Below are positions 18,201 through 25,771 of a stretch of 64,000 bases of DNA, one piece after another. Source of the DNA: CATQHW01 sp965215345 (lineage in GTDB: Bacteria; Spirochaetota; Spirochaetia; SZUA-6; Bin103); NCBI GenBank assembly GCA_965215345.1, contig CBDCDL010000002.1:3286001-3350000 (forward strand). Direction: 5' to 3'. Every line of letters begins with the position of its first letter. Position 1 is the stretch's first letter. The notes under the pieces were generated by a model that worked only from the letters and a program-made list of their open reading frames with translations, searched no databases and was not told the origin of the DNA. The position numbers and the translations under genes were made by a program.

Positions 18201-18470
18201 AGCGGCCACTTCCGTTATACGCCGTGCCTCCACCGGGGCGGCGGTCCGCAGGCGGGGTTCACCCGTCAGGTGGTCGAGGGCATCGCTTACGCCCACGCCC
18301 TGAACGGCGAGGGCGAGTTGCGCGAAATCGTGGAGCGCGGCCTGCGCGATCTGGGCGATCTGCCCGAGGCTTCCCAGGACTCCGACCACTCAGGCTTCGG
18401 CAAGGACTGGACCAGCCAGACCCGGTACGTGCCTTCCCTGCTGGCCTATCTCACGCGGAGCGCAGGCTGA
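15228..18470 (+). CDS. Exo-rhamnogalacturonan lyase-like protein (PcRGLX/YetA family)
   Basis: Large protein of 1080 residues. A central segment (LTFGVPVPRGRV, then FWPDGSASWMLID) resembles the RIFT-barrel-like domain of PcRGLX/YetA-type rhamnogalacturonan lyases, and the C-terminal third (WVEGPALHYLLTGDE, GGWLLG and similar repeats) looks like an alpha/alpha toroid. No signal peptide is visible, so it may act in the cytoplasm. The frame is open to 15042, but that part overlaps the repeat. The ATG at 15228 follows a good GAGGAAA site. Its TGA overlaps the next ATG (TGATG). Family assignment is fairly firm, substrate is not. Confidence 0.75.
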   Translation: MQQLPLIDVAEPERIAALTTAADTFAFRADAAENLDGLVPDIGLTGTYPFRSVYRPRSFARAGLPATLTHRFWDTLDGSADHTGRRWVGVVLYDEHGRECPLEVTLGADEIGCIVPFRHDNRRHLYVLDRPVEFMGEMEVLRITGTGDASYRLEHVVLLGERPEPTCYRPRVERLTARLRRSPDGSFAVAVDATTWPAARCTVEVTRADTGEPVAEAHEEDSLSLHSIDVTGLPAPPAAGYRAGVRATEAHGLAETAEVAVTGESAAAADPVTVPVETCSLAGAALEGVPLTFGVPVPRGRVSGAAEGRWDVEGATEPVQCRPHGFWPDGSASWMLIDGPLPGALAPGAAQTGTVTIGSATEGPAPVDGLRCTSGDGAVTVAGSSLRVSVTAGAVEPLPVIEIRSGDGPWRATHGGSTAALTLGSGAELRQGPIEDVSLEEEGWQRAVIRYRFAHLDAEGVAHLVSTIRVHVYRGLQAVRVVHRLAVTSPHLPPAAGGSADEIPADAGTVRQAIAGTEGEQATLLTVRSASLAIRRAGNHVVRWPDGPADGGPVPEGGAVRLVHDHDQAYRVENGGAPREVAGRTAGHVTVCRAADPEGGSEDTLTVALRRFWQTYPRAVRVTGDEIAVELLPTPAGAERPADLESWHRIYFWLRDDGYLLKAGMALTSEVLLACGPRDEALLAWFEQPPAVRPSLDWLNSCGVLGPLAAKDTGVLDDYEGALDSGHDQWIADRDIRRQYGWVNFGDWYGESAWSWGNNEYDPPFAHYSEFLRGGDPRWFILGAEAARHLTDVDTVNASTDADQIGAQYTHMPGHAGGYLPPYFRSKMGGSSSVPSHTWVEGPALHYLLTGDENLRESLDRTAGWLLGAGLKDFAGGIQHYDFANCRECGWHLIHLTALARMSASPRFLNAAALIVDRVLARQEPGGGWERVLKEGHCGCEPPRERGEAGFMVGVLLSGLRRYHELTGDTRVAEAILGGVRWLIRRTYDADSGHFRYTPCLHRGGGPQAGFTRQVVEGIAYAHALNGEGELREIVERGLRDLGDLPEASQDSDHSGFGKDWTSQTRYVPSLLAYLTRSAG

Positions 18471-19588
18471 TGGCCACTGCGACGAACGACGGCGCCCCGC
18501 GCGTGCCGGAAGGCGCGTTGCGGGAGCTGGGCGCCAGGGCACTGCGCGCCGCCGGCGTCCCGGACGAGGACGCCGCGATCGTGGCGCGGGTGATGGTCGC
18601 CAACGAGATGCGCGGCATCAGCCACGGCGTCGCCCTGCTCGCGCCGTACATCCGGCACATCAGGGCCGGCGGCATGACCGCCGCGCCTCGCATCGCCATC
18701 GAGCGCGACGTGGGCGCCACGCTGGTGCTGAACGGCGACGGCGGGCTCGGTCCCCTGATTTCCTGCCGCGCCATGGAGCTGGCGATCGAGCGGGCGCGCC
18801 GGCACGGCGTGGCGTTCGTCATCGCGCGCGACGGCAACAACTTCGCCGCCGCCGGCTACTACGCCAAGATGGCGGCCGACGCCGGCATGGTGGGCGTGGC
18901 CATGACCAACGCCGATCCGTACATGGCGGTCGCCGGCGGGGCCGGGCGCACGGTCGGCAACAACCCGCTGGGATGCGCCGTTCCGGGCGCGGACGGTCAG
19001 GCGGTCTACCTGGACATCGCCATGAGCGCGGTGGCCGGGACCAGGCTGGCGATCGCCGCGCGTGAAGGACGATCGATCCCGGAAGGCTGGGCGCTGGACG
19101 CCGACGGAGCCCCCGCGACAGACCCGAGTGCGGTGCGGGAGGGCGGGTCGCTGGTGCCGGTCGGCGGCTACAAGGGCTCCGGGCTGGCCGTGCTGATCGA
19201 GTGTCTGACCGGGGTGCTGGGCGGGGCCGCGATCATGGCGGAGATGCGCGATTGGGTGAGCGACCCGGGCGGGCGCAGCAACCAGGCGCACAGCTTCATT
19301 GCCATCGACATCGAGCCGCTGCTGCCGCTTGCGGAGTTCGAGGAGCGCATGGCGCGGCTGGCGGATCAGGTGCGCGGCGCGTCGCGCGCGCCCGGCGTCG
19401 AGCGCATCTATCTGCCCGGCGAGATCGAGCACGGGCGGGAGCGCGACGCGCTGCGGAACGGCGTGCCGCTGCGCGGCGCGACCGTCGCCGGACTGCGCGA
19501 CCTGGGCGAACTGGTCGGGCTCAGCGAAGAGGTGGAGGCGTTGCTGGGTCCGCGCCGAGGTACGATCGGTGGGACCGGTGAATCGTAG
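18470..19588 (+). CDS. Ldh-family (malate/lactate-type) NAD(P)-dependent 2-hydroxyacid oxidoreductase
   Basis: Protein of 372 residues of the Ldh_2 family, which includes malate, ureidoglycolate and 2,3-diketogulonate reductases and is unrelated to classical LDH. Visible signatures are the N-terminal MRGISHGV with its catalytic His, TVGNNPLG, and the GGYKGSGLAVLIE segment. The ATG overlaps the stop of the lyase-like gene (TGATG), so the two are translationally coupled and may act on the same pathway. A role in reducing a keto sugar acid fits the neighbour but is inferred. Confidence 0.9.
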   Translation: MATATNDGAPRVPEGALRELGARALRAAGVPDEDAAIVARVMVANEMRGISHGVALLAPYIRHIRAGGMTAAPRIAIERDVGATLVLNGDGGLGPLISCRAMELAIERARRHGVAFVIARDGNNFAAAGYYAKMAADAGMVGVAMTNADPYMAVAGGAGRTVGNNPLGCAVPGADGQAVYLDIAMSAVAGTRLAIAAREGRSIPEGWALDADGAPATDPSAVREGGSLVPVGGYKGSGLAVLIECLTGVLGGAAIMAEMRDWVSDPGGRSNQAHSFIAIDIEPLLPLAEFEERMARLADQVRGASRAPGVERIYLPGEIEHGRERDALRNGVPLRGATVAGLRDLGELVGLSEEVEALLGPRRGTIGGTGES

Positions 19589-19619
19589 CCACACGTTACG
19601 ATGATGGGGTGGCGAATAC

Positions 19620-21323
19620 GTGAGTAGCGGCACGCTTGCGCAGGACCTGAACAGGATCGACGGGCGGCCCTACGGCTACTACCGGGATCTGCGCGGCCGC
19701 CGTTACCCGTCGGGAAGCTGCGCGCTGCACTTCGAGCACGTGCAGGGCGATCCGTTCGCCGCGCCGAGTCGACTGCGCGTCGACATCCCTCCCGCCGTAC
19801 TGGGGCTGCCGGACTGGGCTCGCGGCAGCCGGGACGCGCGCCGCGCGACCGCCGACTCTCTGCAGCGGGCGCTGCATCCTGCGCTGTCCCGGTCCTCGGG
19901 CGGGGCGGGCAGCGGCAAGAGCGGGCTGCTGGAGATAAGCCCGACCGGTCAGGAGGTCCTGGAGCGCACCGGCGTCGTGATCGACGCGGCCGGCGGCGCG
20001 CGCGTCCGGCTGTGCGCGGGTCTGCCGGCGGCGGGGCGACGCATCCTGGGCCGGGCCGCCGCCGAGCTCCTGACGCGGCGGCTGCCTGCGGTACTCCGCG
20101 CCGCCGTCGACCGACTCAATGCCGACACGTTGCGCGCTCACGTGCACGCCGTGGAAGATCAAGTGGCGCTGCGCTCGCAGCTTCGCGAGCGAGGGCTGAT
20201 CGCCTTTCTTGCCGAGGGAAGCGTGCTGCCGCGCCGCAGCGGAGCCGACCCGCGCCCGCTCACCGCAGCGCTGCGGTTGCAGGTGCCGGACGCGCTGGCG
20301 GTCGAGCTCCAGGCGCCGCACGCCGGGTCGCTCCGCGGCCTGGGCATCCGCACCGGCGTCACGCTGATCGTCGGCGGCGGCTACCACGGCAAGTCGACGC
20401 TGCTGCAGGCGCTCGCCCTGGGCGTCTACGATCACGTGCCGGGCGACGGGCGCGAGCGGTGCGTTTCCGCCGAGGAGCTGGTGACGGTGCGCGCCGAAGA
20501 CGGTCGCGCGGTCCGCGGAGTGTGCCTGACGCCGTTCATCGGCGACCTGCCGCTCGGCCGCGACACCGACCGCTTCGACACCGACGATGCCTCGGGCAGC
20601 ACCTCCCAGGCAGCCGCCATCGTCGAGGCACTGGAGGCGGGAGCGACCGGACTGCTGATCGACGAGGACACGGCGGCGACCAACTTCATGATCCGCGACG
20701 CACGCATGCGCCGCTTGGTGCCGGGCGATCGGGAGCCGATCACGCCCTACATCGACCGCGTGCGCCAGCTCTGGGAGGAGCGCGGGGTGTCGTCCGTACT
20801 GGTGGTGGGCGGGGCGGGCGACTACCTGGACGTCGCCGATTCCGTCATCCAGATGGACGACTACCGGCCGCGCGACGTCACGGCGCGTGCGCAGCAGGTG
20901 GCGGCCGCACACCCGTTGGGAGACGCCGCGCCGCGCGCCCCCGACGCCTGGCCGCCGCGCGCGGCCCGCGTGCCGTTGCCGGCGGGCCTCGACCCGCGTC
21001 GCGGACGCCGGCCGGAACGGGTGCGGGCGGTGCGGACGCGCTCCATCGAGTTCGGGCGCGAAGAGATCGACGTCAGCCTGTTGTATCAGCTCGTGGACGC
21101 CGCCCAGTGCCGCATGATCGGCGACGTCCTGCTGTTGCTCACGCGCGGGCTGTGCGACGGACGCCGGGATCTTCCGCGCATCCTGACGGCGCTCGACGCG
21201 GACCTGCAGGCCGGCGGCATCGAGGCGCTGACCGAGCCGGGCTTCGGCGACCGGGCGCGCGCCCGCCGCTTCGAGATCGCATCGGCGCTCAACCGCATGC
21301 GCAGCTTGCGCGTGGCGCGATGA
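19620..21323 (+). CDS. Predicted ATPase of the ABC class (COG3044-type)
   Basis: Soluble protein of 567 residues with a P-loop GGGYHGKST near residues 246-254 and the distinctive acidic block LLIDEDTAATNFMIRD, which identify the stand-alone ABC-ATPase domain family. No membrane segment is present and no permease is associated. The GTG start at 19620 gives the conserved N-terminus. It is followed, with a four-base ATGA overlap, by a methyltransferase gene. Function of the family is not established. Confidence 0.85.
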   Translation: MSSGTLAQDLNRIDGRPYGYYRDLRGRRYPSGSCALHFEHVQGDPFAAPSRLRVDIPPAVLGLPDWARGSRDARRATADSLQRALHPALSRSSGGAGSGKSGLLEISPTGQEVLERTGVVIDAAGGARVRLCAGLPAAGRRILGRAAAELLTRRLPAVLRAAVDRLNADTLRAHVHAVEDQVALRSQLRERGLIAFLAEGSVLPRRSGADPRPLTAALRLQVPDALAVELQAPHAGSLRGLGIRTGVTLIVGGGYHGKSTLLQALALGVYDHVPGDGRERCVSAEELVTVRAEDGRAVRGVCLTPFIGDLPLGRDTDRFDTDDASGSTSQAAAIVEALEAGATGLLIDEDTAATNFMIRDARMRRLVPGDREPITPYIDRVRQLWEERGVSSVLVVGGAGDYLDVADSVIQMDDYRPRDVTARAQQVAAAHPLGDAAPRAPDAWPPRAARVPLPAGLDPRRGRRPERVRAVRTRSIEFGREEIDVSLLYQLVDAAQCRMIGDVLLLLTRGLCDGRRDLPRILTALDADLQAGGIEALTEPGFGDRARARRFEIASALNRMRSLRVAR

Positions 21324-22078
21324 TCGGGTCAGACGGCGTGGTCGAGCGCCAGTTTACCGAGACGCATCTCGCCGCGCTGTATGATCCGCTCTGCGGGCGG
21401 GAGGGACGAGCCGATTTCCGCTTCTACCTGCCGCTGGTGATGTCGGCGAAGGCGGTGCTCGACGTGGGTTGTGGCACGGGTGCGTTGCTGAAGTGGGCAC
21501 GCGAGAGCGGCCACGCCGGGCGGCTGGTCGGACTGGACCCCGGCCAGGGGATGCTCCAGGTGGCGCGGACACGCTCCGACATCGAGTGGGTCCTCGGCGA
21601 CCTGACGACGGTCGATTGGGACCGGGAGTTCGACTTGGCCGTCATGACCGGTCATGCGTTCCAGCAGTGGATCGATGATGACGAGATCCACGCCTCGCTC
21701 GTCGCGGTACGCTCCGCACTCGCCGACGATGGGGTCTTCGCGTTCGAGACCCGCAACCCGCGCGCCCGGGAGTGGGAGCGGTGGACTCCCGAGCACGGCG
21801 TCGAGTTCGTCGATGCCGACGGCGCCGTCGTCCGGTACGAGGCCGAGGTCGAAACGCCCGTCCGGGGCGACGTCGTTCGGTTCACCAATACCTGGACGAG
21901 CGCCGGTTGGGACCGACCGGAGCGGAGCCCCGGCGCGCTCCGGTTCCTCGACGCGGACAAGCTCCGGGCGTTTCTCACCGATGCCGGCTTCGTGATCGAG
22001 GATCGGTTTGGCGACTGGGACCGAAGCCCGGTCGTGGACGAGAGCCTGGAGATCATCACCGTCGCACGACGGCGCTGA
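21320..22078 (+). CDS. Class I SAM-dependent methyltransferase
   Basis: Protein of 252 residues. Motif I, VLDVGCGTGALLKWA, and the following acidic residue in GLDPGQGML indicate S-adenosylmethionine binding. The central segment DLAVMTGHAFQQW and the C-terminal domain match small-molecule methyltransferases of the Methyltransf_25/11 groups. The ATG overlaps the stop codon of the ABC-class ATPase gene. A longer frame reaching to 20012 is a shadow of that gene. The substrate is unknown. Confidence 0.9.
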   Translation: MIGSDGVVERQFTETHLAALYDPLCGREGRADFRFYLPLVMSAKAVLDVGCGTGALLKWARESGHAGRLVGLDPGQGMLQVARTRSDIEWVLGDLTTVDWDREFDLAVMTGHAFQQWIDDDEIHASLVAVRSALADDGVFAFETRNPRAREWERWTPEHGVEFVDADGAVVRYEAEVETPVRGDVVRFTNTWTSAGWDRPERSPGALRFLDADKLRAFLTDAGFVIEDRFGDWDRSPVVDESLEIITVARRR

Positions 22079-22105
22079 CGCAGCGCTCGGTTCGCAGCGC
22101 TCGGT

Positions 22106-22561
22106 TCAGAGTCCCCACACGTCCTCGGGCTCCGTGATCGACGGATCGTTGTAGCGTTCCACCCTGTCCATGGCTTGCGGCATGCCATTCTGGATATTCT
22201 CTTTCAGGTCGGCCAGCTCGTCCGGCTCGACGCAGCCGCGTTCGACCATGAATCCGTAGAATTTCTTCAAGCTCGCGGCATTCGACTTCAGCGCCCACTC
22301 CGACGCCGATACCTTCCGAATGTACCAGTAGCCGAGGTACGATCCCGTGTCGTCCCAGCCATCGGCAGCGCGGATCGCATCCTGTTCCAACAGGTATACA
22401 TTCACGTAGAGATCGATGTTGCCGAGATGCCGGTCGATCGTGGCATCCGAGAGTCCTTTCGCTCGAAGCCAGTCGGCAAAGTCGTCCAGCAGTTTCTCAT
22501 TCTCCGCGCGAATCTTCTCGCATTCCTGCTCGTATCGCTCATACTCCGTTGCCATCGTCAT
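22106..22561 (-). CDS. Hypothetical protein with an integrase-like SAM helical domain
   Basis: Protein of 151 residues, acidic and helical. The segment FADWLRAKGLSDATIDRHLGNIDLYVN resembles the N-terminal core-binding (SAM-like) fold of tyrosine recombinases, but no catalytic recombinase domain follows. Codon use is less GC-rich than in the neighbours. Starts at 22561 (MTMATEY) or 22555 (MATEY) are equally possible. It converges on the methyltransferase gene across a short stretch that contains a 14-base tandem repeat (CGCAGCGCTCGGTT). Function unknown. Confidence 0.75.
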   Translation of the reverse strand: MTMATEYERYEQECEKIRAENEKLLDDFADWLRAKGLSDATIDRHLGNIDLYVNVYLLEQDAIRAADGWDDTGSYLGYWYIRKVSASEWALKSNAASLKKFYGFMVERGCVEPDELADLKENIQNGMPQAMDRVERYNDPSITEPEDVWGL

Positions 22562-22625
22562 GCCTCCGGTATATCTGCTCCACGCTGGCGGCGACCGCCG
22601 TCGCGCGGCATGCCGTACTCGTCCA

Positions 22626-23765
22626 TCAATTGTAGCCGGTCGAGCCGTCCGGGCGGGTCGGGGCGTGGCGCTCCCAGTGGCGGTAGCGGTCGTCCCGGAT
22701 CGCGTCCTCGTTCACCTCGATGCCGAAACCGGGCCGGTCGCTCACCTGGAGGTGACCGTCGGCCGGCAGCAGCACGCCGTCGAACCTGCGGCGGGTTTCA
22801 TCGCTCGGCAGGACGTACTCCAGGATCTTGAAGTTGGGAGTCGCCAGCGCGAAGTGCGCGTTCACCGCGGTTGCCAGCGGTCCCATCGGGTTGTGCGGCG
22901 CGACGGGCACGTAGTGCGCTTCGGCGACGGCGGCGATCTTGCGCATCTCCAGGAGTCCGCCGCAGATGCACACGTCCGGCTGGATGATGTCGGCGCCCTG
23001 CGCGGCCAGCAGGTCCAGGAACTCGAAGCGGCCGTAGAGGCACTCGCCGGTGGCCAGCGGCACCTGCATCTGCGCGCGCAGCCGTCCCCACGCGGGGATG
23101 TGCTCGGGCCGCAGCGGCTCTTCGTAGAAGTACGGATCGAAGGGCGCCAGCGCGTTGGCCAACTGAAGCGCGCGGATCGGCTCCAGGATGCGCGCGTGCG
23201 GGTCGAACGCGAACTCCCAGTCCTCGGGCGTGTGCTCGCGCAGCTCCTGAAAGTAGCGCGCGGCCGCCGCGCACACGCGCCCCCATCGGTCGGCGTCCGG
23301 GTCGAGCAGGTAGGGGCTGGTCTTGAATGCCGTGAATCCCCACCGGTCGTGGAGCCGGTGCGCGCGGTCGGCCGCCTCGGCCCCGTCCCGCCCCTTGACG
23401 GCGTGATACACGCGCACGCGGTCGCGCGCGGCGCCGCCGAGCAGGCGGTACGCCGGCAACCCGGTCTCCTTGCCGGTGATGTCCCAAAGCGCCTGGTCGA
23501 ACGCCGAGATGGCCGCCAGCCCGACGCCCCCCGGCGGGAACCGGAACTGCTGGTGGATCTTCATCATCAGGTACTCGATGCGCCGCGGGTCCTCGCCGCC
23601 GACCAGCTCGAACAGGTAGTCGGCGATCGGCGCCACGCTCAGGTCGGGTCCGGTGGAGTACGCCTCGCCCCAGCCGTGGATGCCCTGATCGGTCCGAACC
23701 CTCACGAACGCGCGTGAGCGCTCCTCCAGGGCAGTCATGTGGGTGGAGATGCCGGTGATCTTCAT
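22626..23765 (-). CDS. Mandelate racemase/enolase-superfamily sugar-acid dehydratase
   Basis: Protein of 379 residues. A capping domain is followed by a TIM barrel with the superfamily metal ligands: Asp in FAFDPHAR, Glu in YEEPLRPE and Glu in ATGECLYG. The late PHNP motif supplies the catalytic His typical of D-galactonate-type dehydratases. A frame extending to 24377 is a shadow; the ATG at 23765 with an upstream GGGAG is the real start. The likely reaction is dehydration of an aldonate to a 2-keto-3-deoxy sugar acid. The specific acid cannot be told from the sequence. Confidence 0.9.
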   Translation of the reverse strand: MKITGISTHMTALEERSRAFVRVRTDQGIHGWGEAYSTGPDLSVAPIADYLFELVGGEDPRRIEYLMMKIHQQFRFPPGGVGLAAISAFDQALWDITGKETGLPAYRLLGGAARDRVRVYHAVKGRDGAEAADRAHRLHDRWGFTAFKTSPYLLDPDADRWGRVCAAAARYFQELREHTPEDWEFAFDPHARILEPIRALQLANALAPFDPYFYEEPLRPEHIPAWGRLRAQMQVPLATGECLYGRFEFLDLLAAQGADIIQPDVCICGGLLEMRKIAAVAEAHYVPVAPHNPMGPLATAVNAHFALATPNFKILEYVLPSDETRRRFDGVLLPADGHLQVSDRPGFGIEVNEDAIRDDRYRHWERHAPTRPDGSTGYN

Positions 23766-23837
23766 CGCTGCTCCCGGAAGGATTGCCGTTCTATCGGGCG
23801 GCGGCAAGGGGCCGGATCGAACTGATAGACTGCTGCG

Positions 23838-24347
23838 GTGCAAGACATGCCGCGGCCGCGCGCACCCGGCGCACGCAACGAGCGCATCGCCGGACGCATC
23901 CTGGCGACCGTAGTCGCGCTGACCACCACCTACTTCTTCGTATTGATCTACGACATGGTCAGCCCGGTGGTGTTCGCGGCCGTGGACACCGCCGGCGAGG
24001 CGCCGACGCGCGGCACGACCCGCCGGTCGGCCGCCGGCTCGCTGATCATGATCGTCCTGGCCGGCGGCTGGGCGTATGCGGTGTGGGTCTCCTTCCGGTA
24101 CGTGTGGTCGCATCGGTTCGGCACCGTCTACTCCCGCGCGGCCATGGCGCTGGGCGCGGCGCTGGGTGGTGGCAGCGTCGTCCAGGCGGTGTTCGTCCTG
24201 CTGGTCGCCCTGGAGGTGGAGCCGGGGAGTCTGACGACCGCCCTGATCACGGTTCCCGTGCTGATGGTGGTGGCGGCCGCGGCATTTCTGCTCGGCCGCC
24301 GCCTGCACCGGCGTGCTCAGCAGTCGAACGAATCCCGCGACGTCTGA
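23838..24347 (+). CDS. Small integral membrane protein of unknown function
   Basis: Protein of 169 residues with about four hydrophobic segments (near residues 22-45, 68-88, 105-125 and 135-155) and a basic C-terminus. Two starts are in frame: GTG at 23838 and ATG at 23847. A TAGACT hexamer at 23826-23831 places a predicted transcription start exactly on the GTG, so a leaderless transcript starting there is plausible. It diverges from the dehydratase gene. I do not recognise the family. Confidence 0.65.
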   Translation: MQDMPRPRAPGARNERIAGRILATVVALTTTYFFVLIYDMVSPVVFAAVDTAGEAPTRGTTRRSAAGSLIMIVLAGGWAYAVWVSFRYVWSHRFGTVYSRAAMALGAALGGGSVVQAVFVLLVALEVEPGSLTTALITVPVLMVVAAAAFLLGRRLHRRAQQSNESRDV

Positions 24348-24373
24348 CACGCGTCGGCGAGCCGCGCCAGATG

Positions 24374-24621
24374 TCACCGCGCCGCATCTTCCCGATCGCG
24401 CCAGTCCTCGGCCGAGCCCCAGTGGACGACTCGGGACAACGACGACTCGTCTTCACGCGGCGGTTGCGCCAGCCACCGCTCGGCATCCTCCTCCGCCCGC
24501 AGCCGGACCAGATGGCGATGCACGATTCGCGGAGCAGCCGCGAGCGCTTCATCCCCAGTCGCGGCCACTCGCCTGCTGCGACCTCGTCCTGATCGGCGAC
24601 TCGAAAGCTGAGCATTGTCAT
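24374..24621 (-). pseudogene. Frameshifted ribbon-helix-helix antitoxin
   Basis: The frame starting at 24621 gives MTMLSFRVADQDEVAAGEWP and continues to RSRLLRES, a typical start of a CopG/RHH-type antitoxin. The rest of the family pattern (RIVHRHLVRLRAEEDAERW, DESSLSRV, WGSAEDW) appears in the other frame that ends at 24374. One frameshift near 24530 therefore splits the gene. No toxin (PIN, MazF or RelE type) follows on this strand. Either the system is decayed or the base call is wrong. Confidence 0.6.
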
Positions 24622-24625
24622 ACAA

Positions 24626-25171
24626 TCATCATGGAATGTGAGTAACTATTCAGCCCATGAGGCAAGTCGTTCCAATGGCTGGGCATGGTTGGAGAGGGTG
24701 GCCTACGCTCGTAGCCGGGAAGGCGAGTCGAGGGGGCGAGCTTCAAATTCGCTGATTCCATCTCTATGGATGAATTACTTACGGATCTCGTCCCGTTGAG
24801 CACGCTGGAAGAGCAAGATTGGAGTGAGGAAATCCTACTTTACATCAAGCAACCTTGCGAACCGATCCGATTGATCTGAGTTATCTTGGATTGGAGCAGC
24901 TAACGGAATCTGTCGATCTTTATTCTGTGTCGAAGAACGGCCTGTTCTTTGGGTTGTTCCGGAAGTCCGGGAAGTCGGATGAAGATCGCATGTCCACGTT
25001 GGTAAGCGAGGGGTGCTCATTCAAGCGCTGCGCGTCGGCCGTCAGAGGATACACCAGCACCCGTTTCGAGCTTGGCCATGGCGGGCCGGCTGATCAGGCT
25101 TTACTCTATTGGCGCAGTGAGTTGTGGAGTTTCGGGACTTGGGACACTGGGACACTGCGTACTTGACAATC
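24626..25171. other. Lower-GC stretch without a convincing gene
   Basis: Visibly less GC-rich than its surroundings. A 37-codon frame at 24766-24879 (MDELLTDLVPLSTLEEQDWS) and the overlapping frame from 24855 (DPIDLSYLGLEQLTESVDLY) both read like natural protein and may be parts of one frameshifted gene. Neither has a clear ribosome site or family. Nothing else was recognised. The base composition suggests imported or decaying DNA. Confidence 0.4.
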
Positions 25172-25753
25172 ATGGCAAGATCTCCTACGATCGTCCCCCT
25201 GATGGGAGTTCTCACCGGGTCACCGGTCAAGCTGACGTACGACGACTACCTGCTTCTGCCGGACGACAACAATACCCACGAGATCATCGATGGAGAGCAC
25301 TACATGGCCGCCTCACCGAGCATCTACCATCAGACGGTCTCCCGGCGCCTGCAGTTCCTGCTCTATGAAGCGATCGAGCTCACCGGTGCCGGCGTCGTGT
25401 TCAATGCTCCCACCGACGTGCAGTTCTCGGACTACGACGTCGTGGTGCCGGATATCTTCGTGATTCAGGCATCGCGCACGCAGATGATCTCTCCGTCCCG
25501 CGTCCTGGGGCCGCCCGACCTGGTGATCGAGATCACTTCGCCGTTCAGCAGAAAGAAGGACCGCGAGACAAAGAGGAGACTTTACGAGCAGTTCTCGGTG
25601 CCGGAATACTGGCTGGTGGATCCCGAAGGCCACACCATCGAGCGCTTCCTGCTCGAAGGCGAACGGTACGGGGAATCGGACCTGCACGCGGATGCGATTC
25701 GCTACCGAGCGGGCCGGATCGACGTGACCGTGGACCTGCAGCGGGTCTGGTAG
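25172..25753 (+). CDS. Uma2-family nuclease-like protein without coiled-coil tail
   Basis: Protein of about 193 residues of a Uma2 subgroup distinct from the other five in the window. Motifs are HEIIDGEHYMA, VVPDIFVI, PPDLVIEITSPFSRKKD and VPEYWLVDPE, containing the acidic and lysine residues expected for the PD-(D/E)XK fold. It has no Ala/Glu coiled-coil extension. Starts at 25124, 25172 (MARSPTIVP) and 25202 (MGVLTGSPVK) are in frame; 25172 is chosen as a compromise, and 25202 is closer to the usual N-terminus. It precedes the ABC ATPase gene by 18 bases. Confidence 0.85.
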   Translation: MARSPTIVPLMGVLTGSPVKLTYDDYLLLPDDNNTHEIIDGEHYMAASPSIYHQTVSRRLQFLLYEAIELTGAGVVFNAPTDVQFSDYDVVVPDIFVIQASRTQMISPSRVLGPPDLVIEITSPFSRKKDRETKRRLYEQFSVPEYWLVDPEGHTIERFLLEGERYGESDLHADAIRYRAGRIDVTVDLQRVW

Positions 25754-25771
25754 CCGGCCGGAGCATGATCG

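Noticed and set aside
15138..18389. A 1083-codon open frame on the minus strand opposite the lyase-like gene
   Set aside because: It is the mirror of a clear gene in GC-rich DNA, is rich in Arg, Ala, Gly and His without motifs, and has no plausible start.
22079..22105. Tandem CGCAGCGCTCGGTT as an attachment site
   Set aside because: Just two 14-base copies between converging genes; no recombinase catalytic domain or tRNA is present.
24247..24621. A 124-codon frame taken as one whole protein
   Set aside because: Only its first about 32 residues resemble an antitoxin; the remainder is Arg/Pro-rich, while the true continuation is in the other frame.
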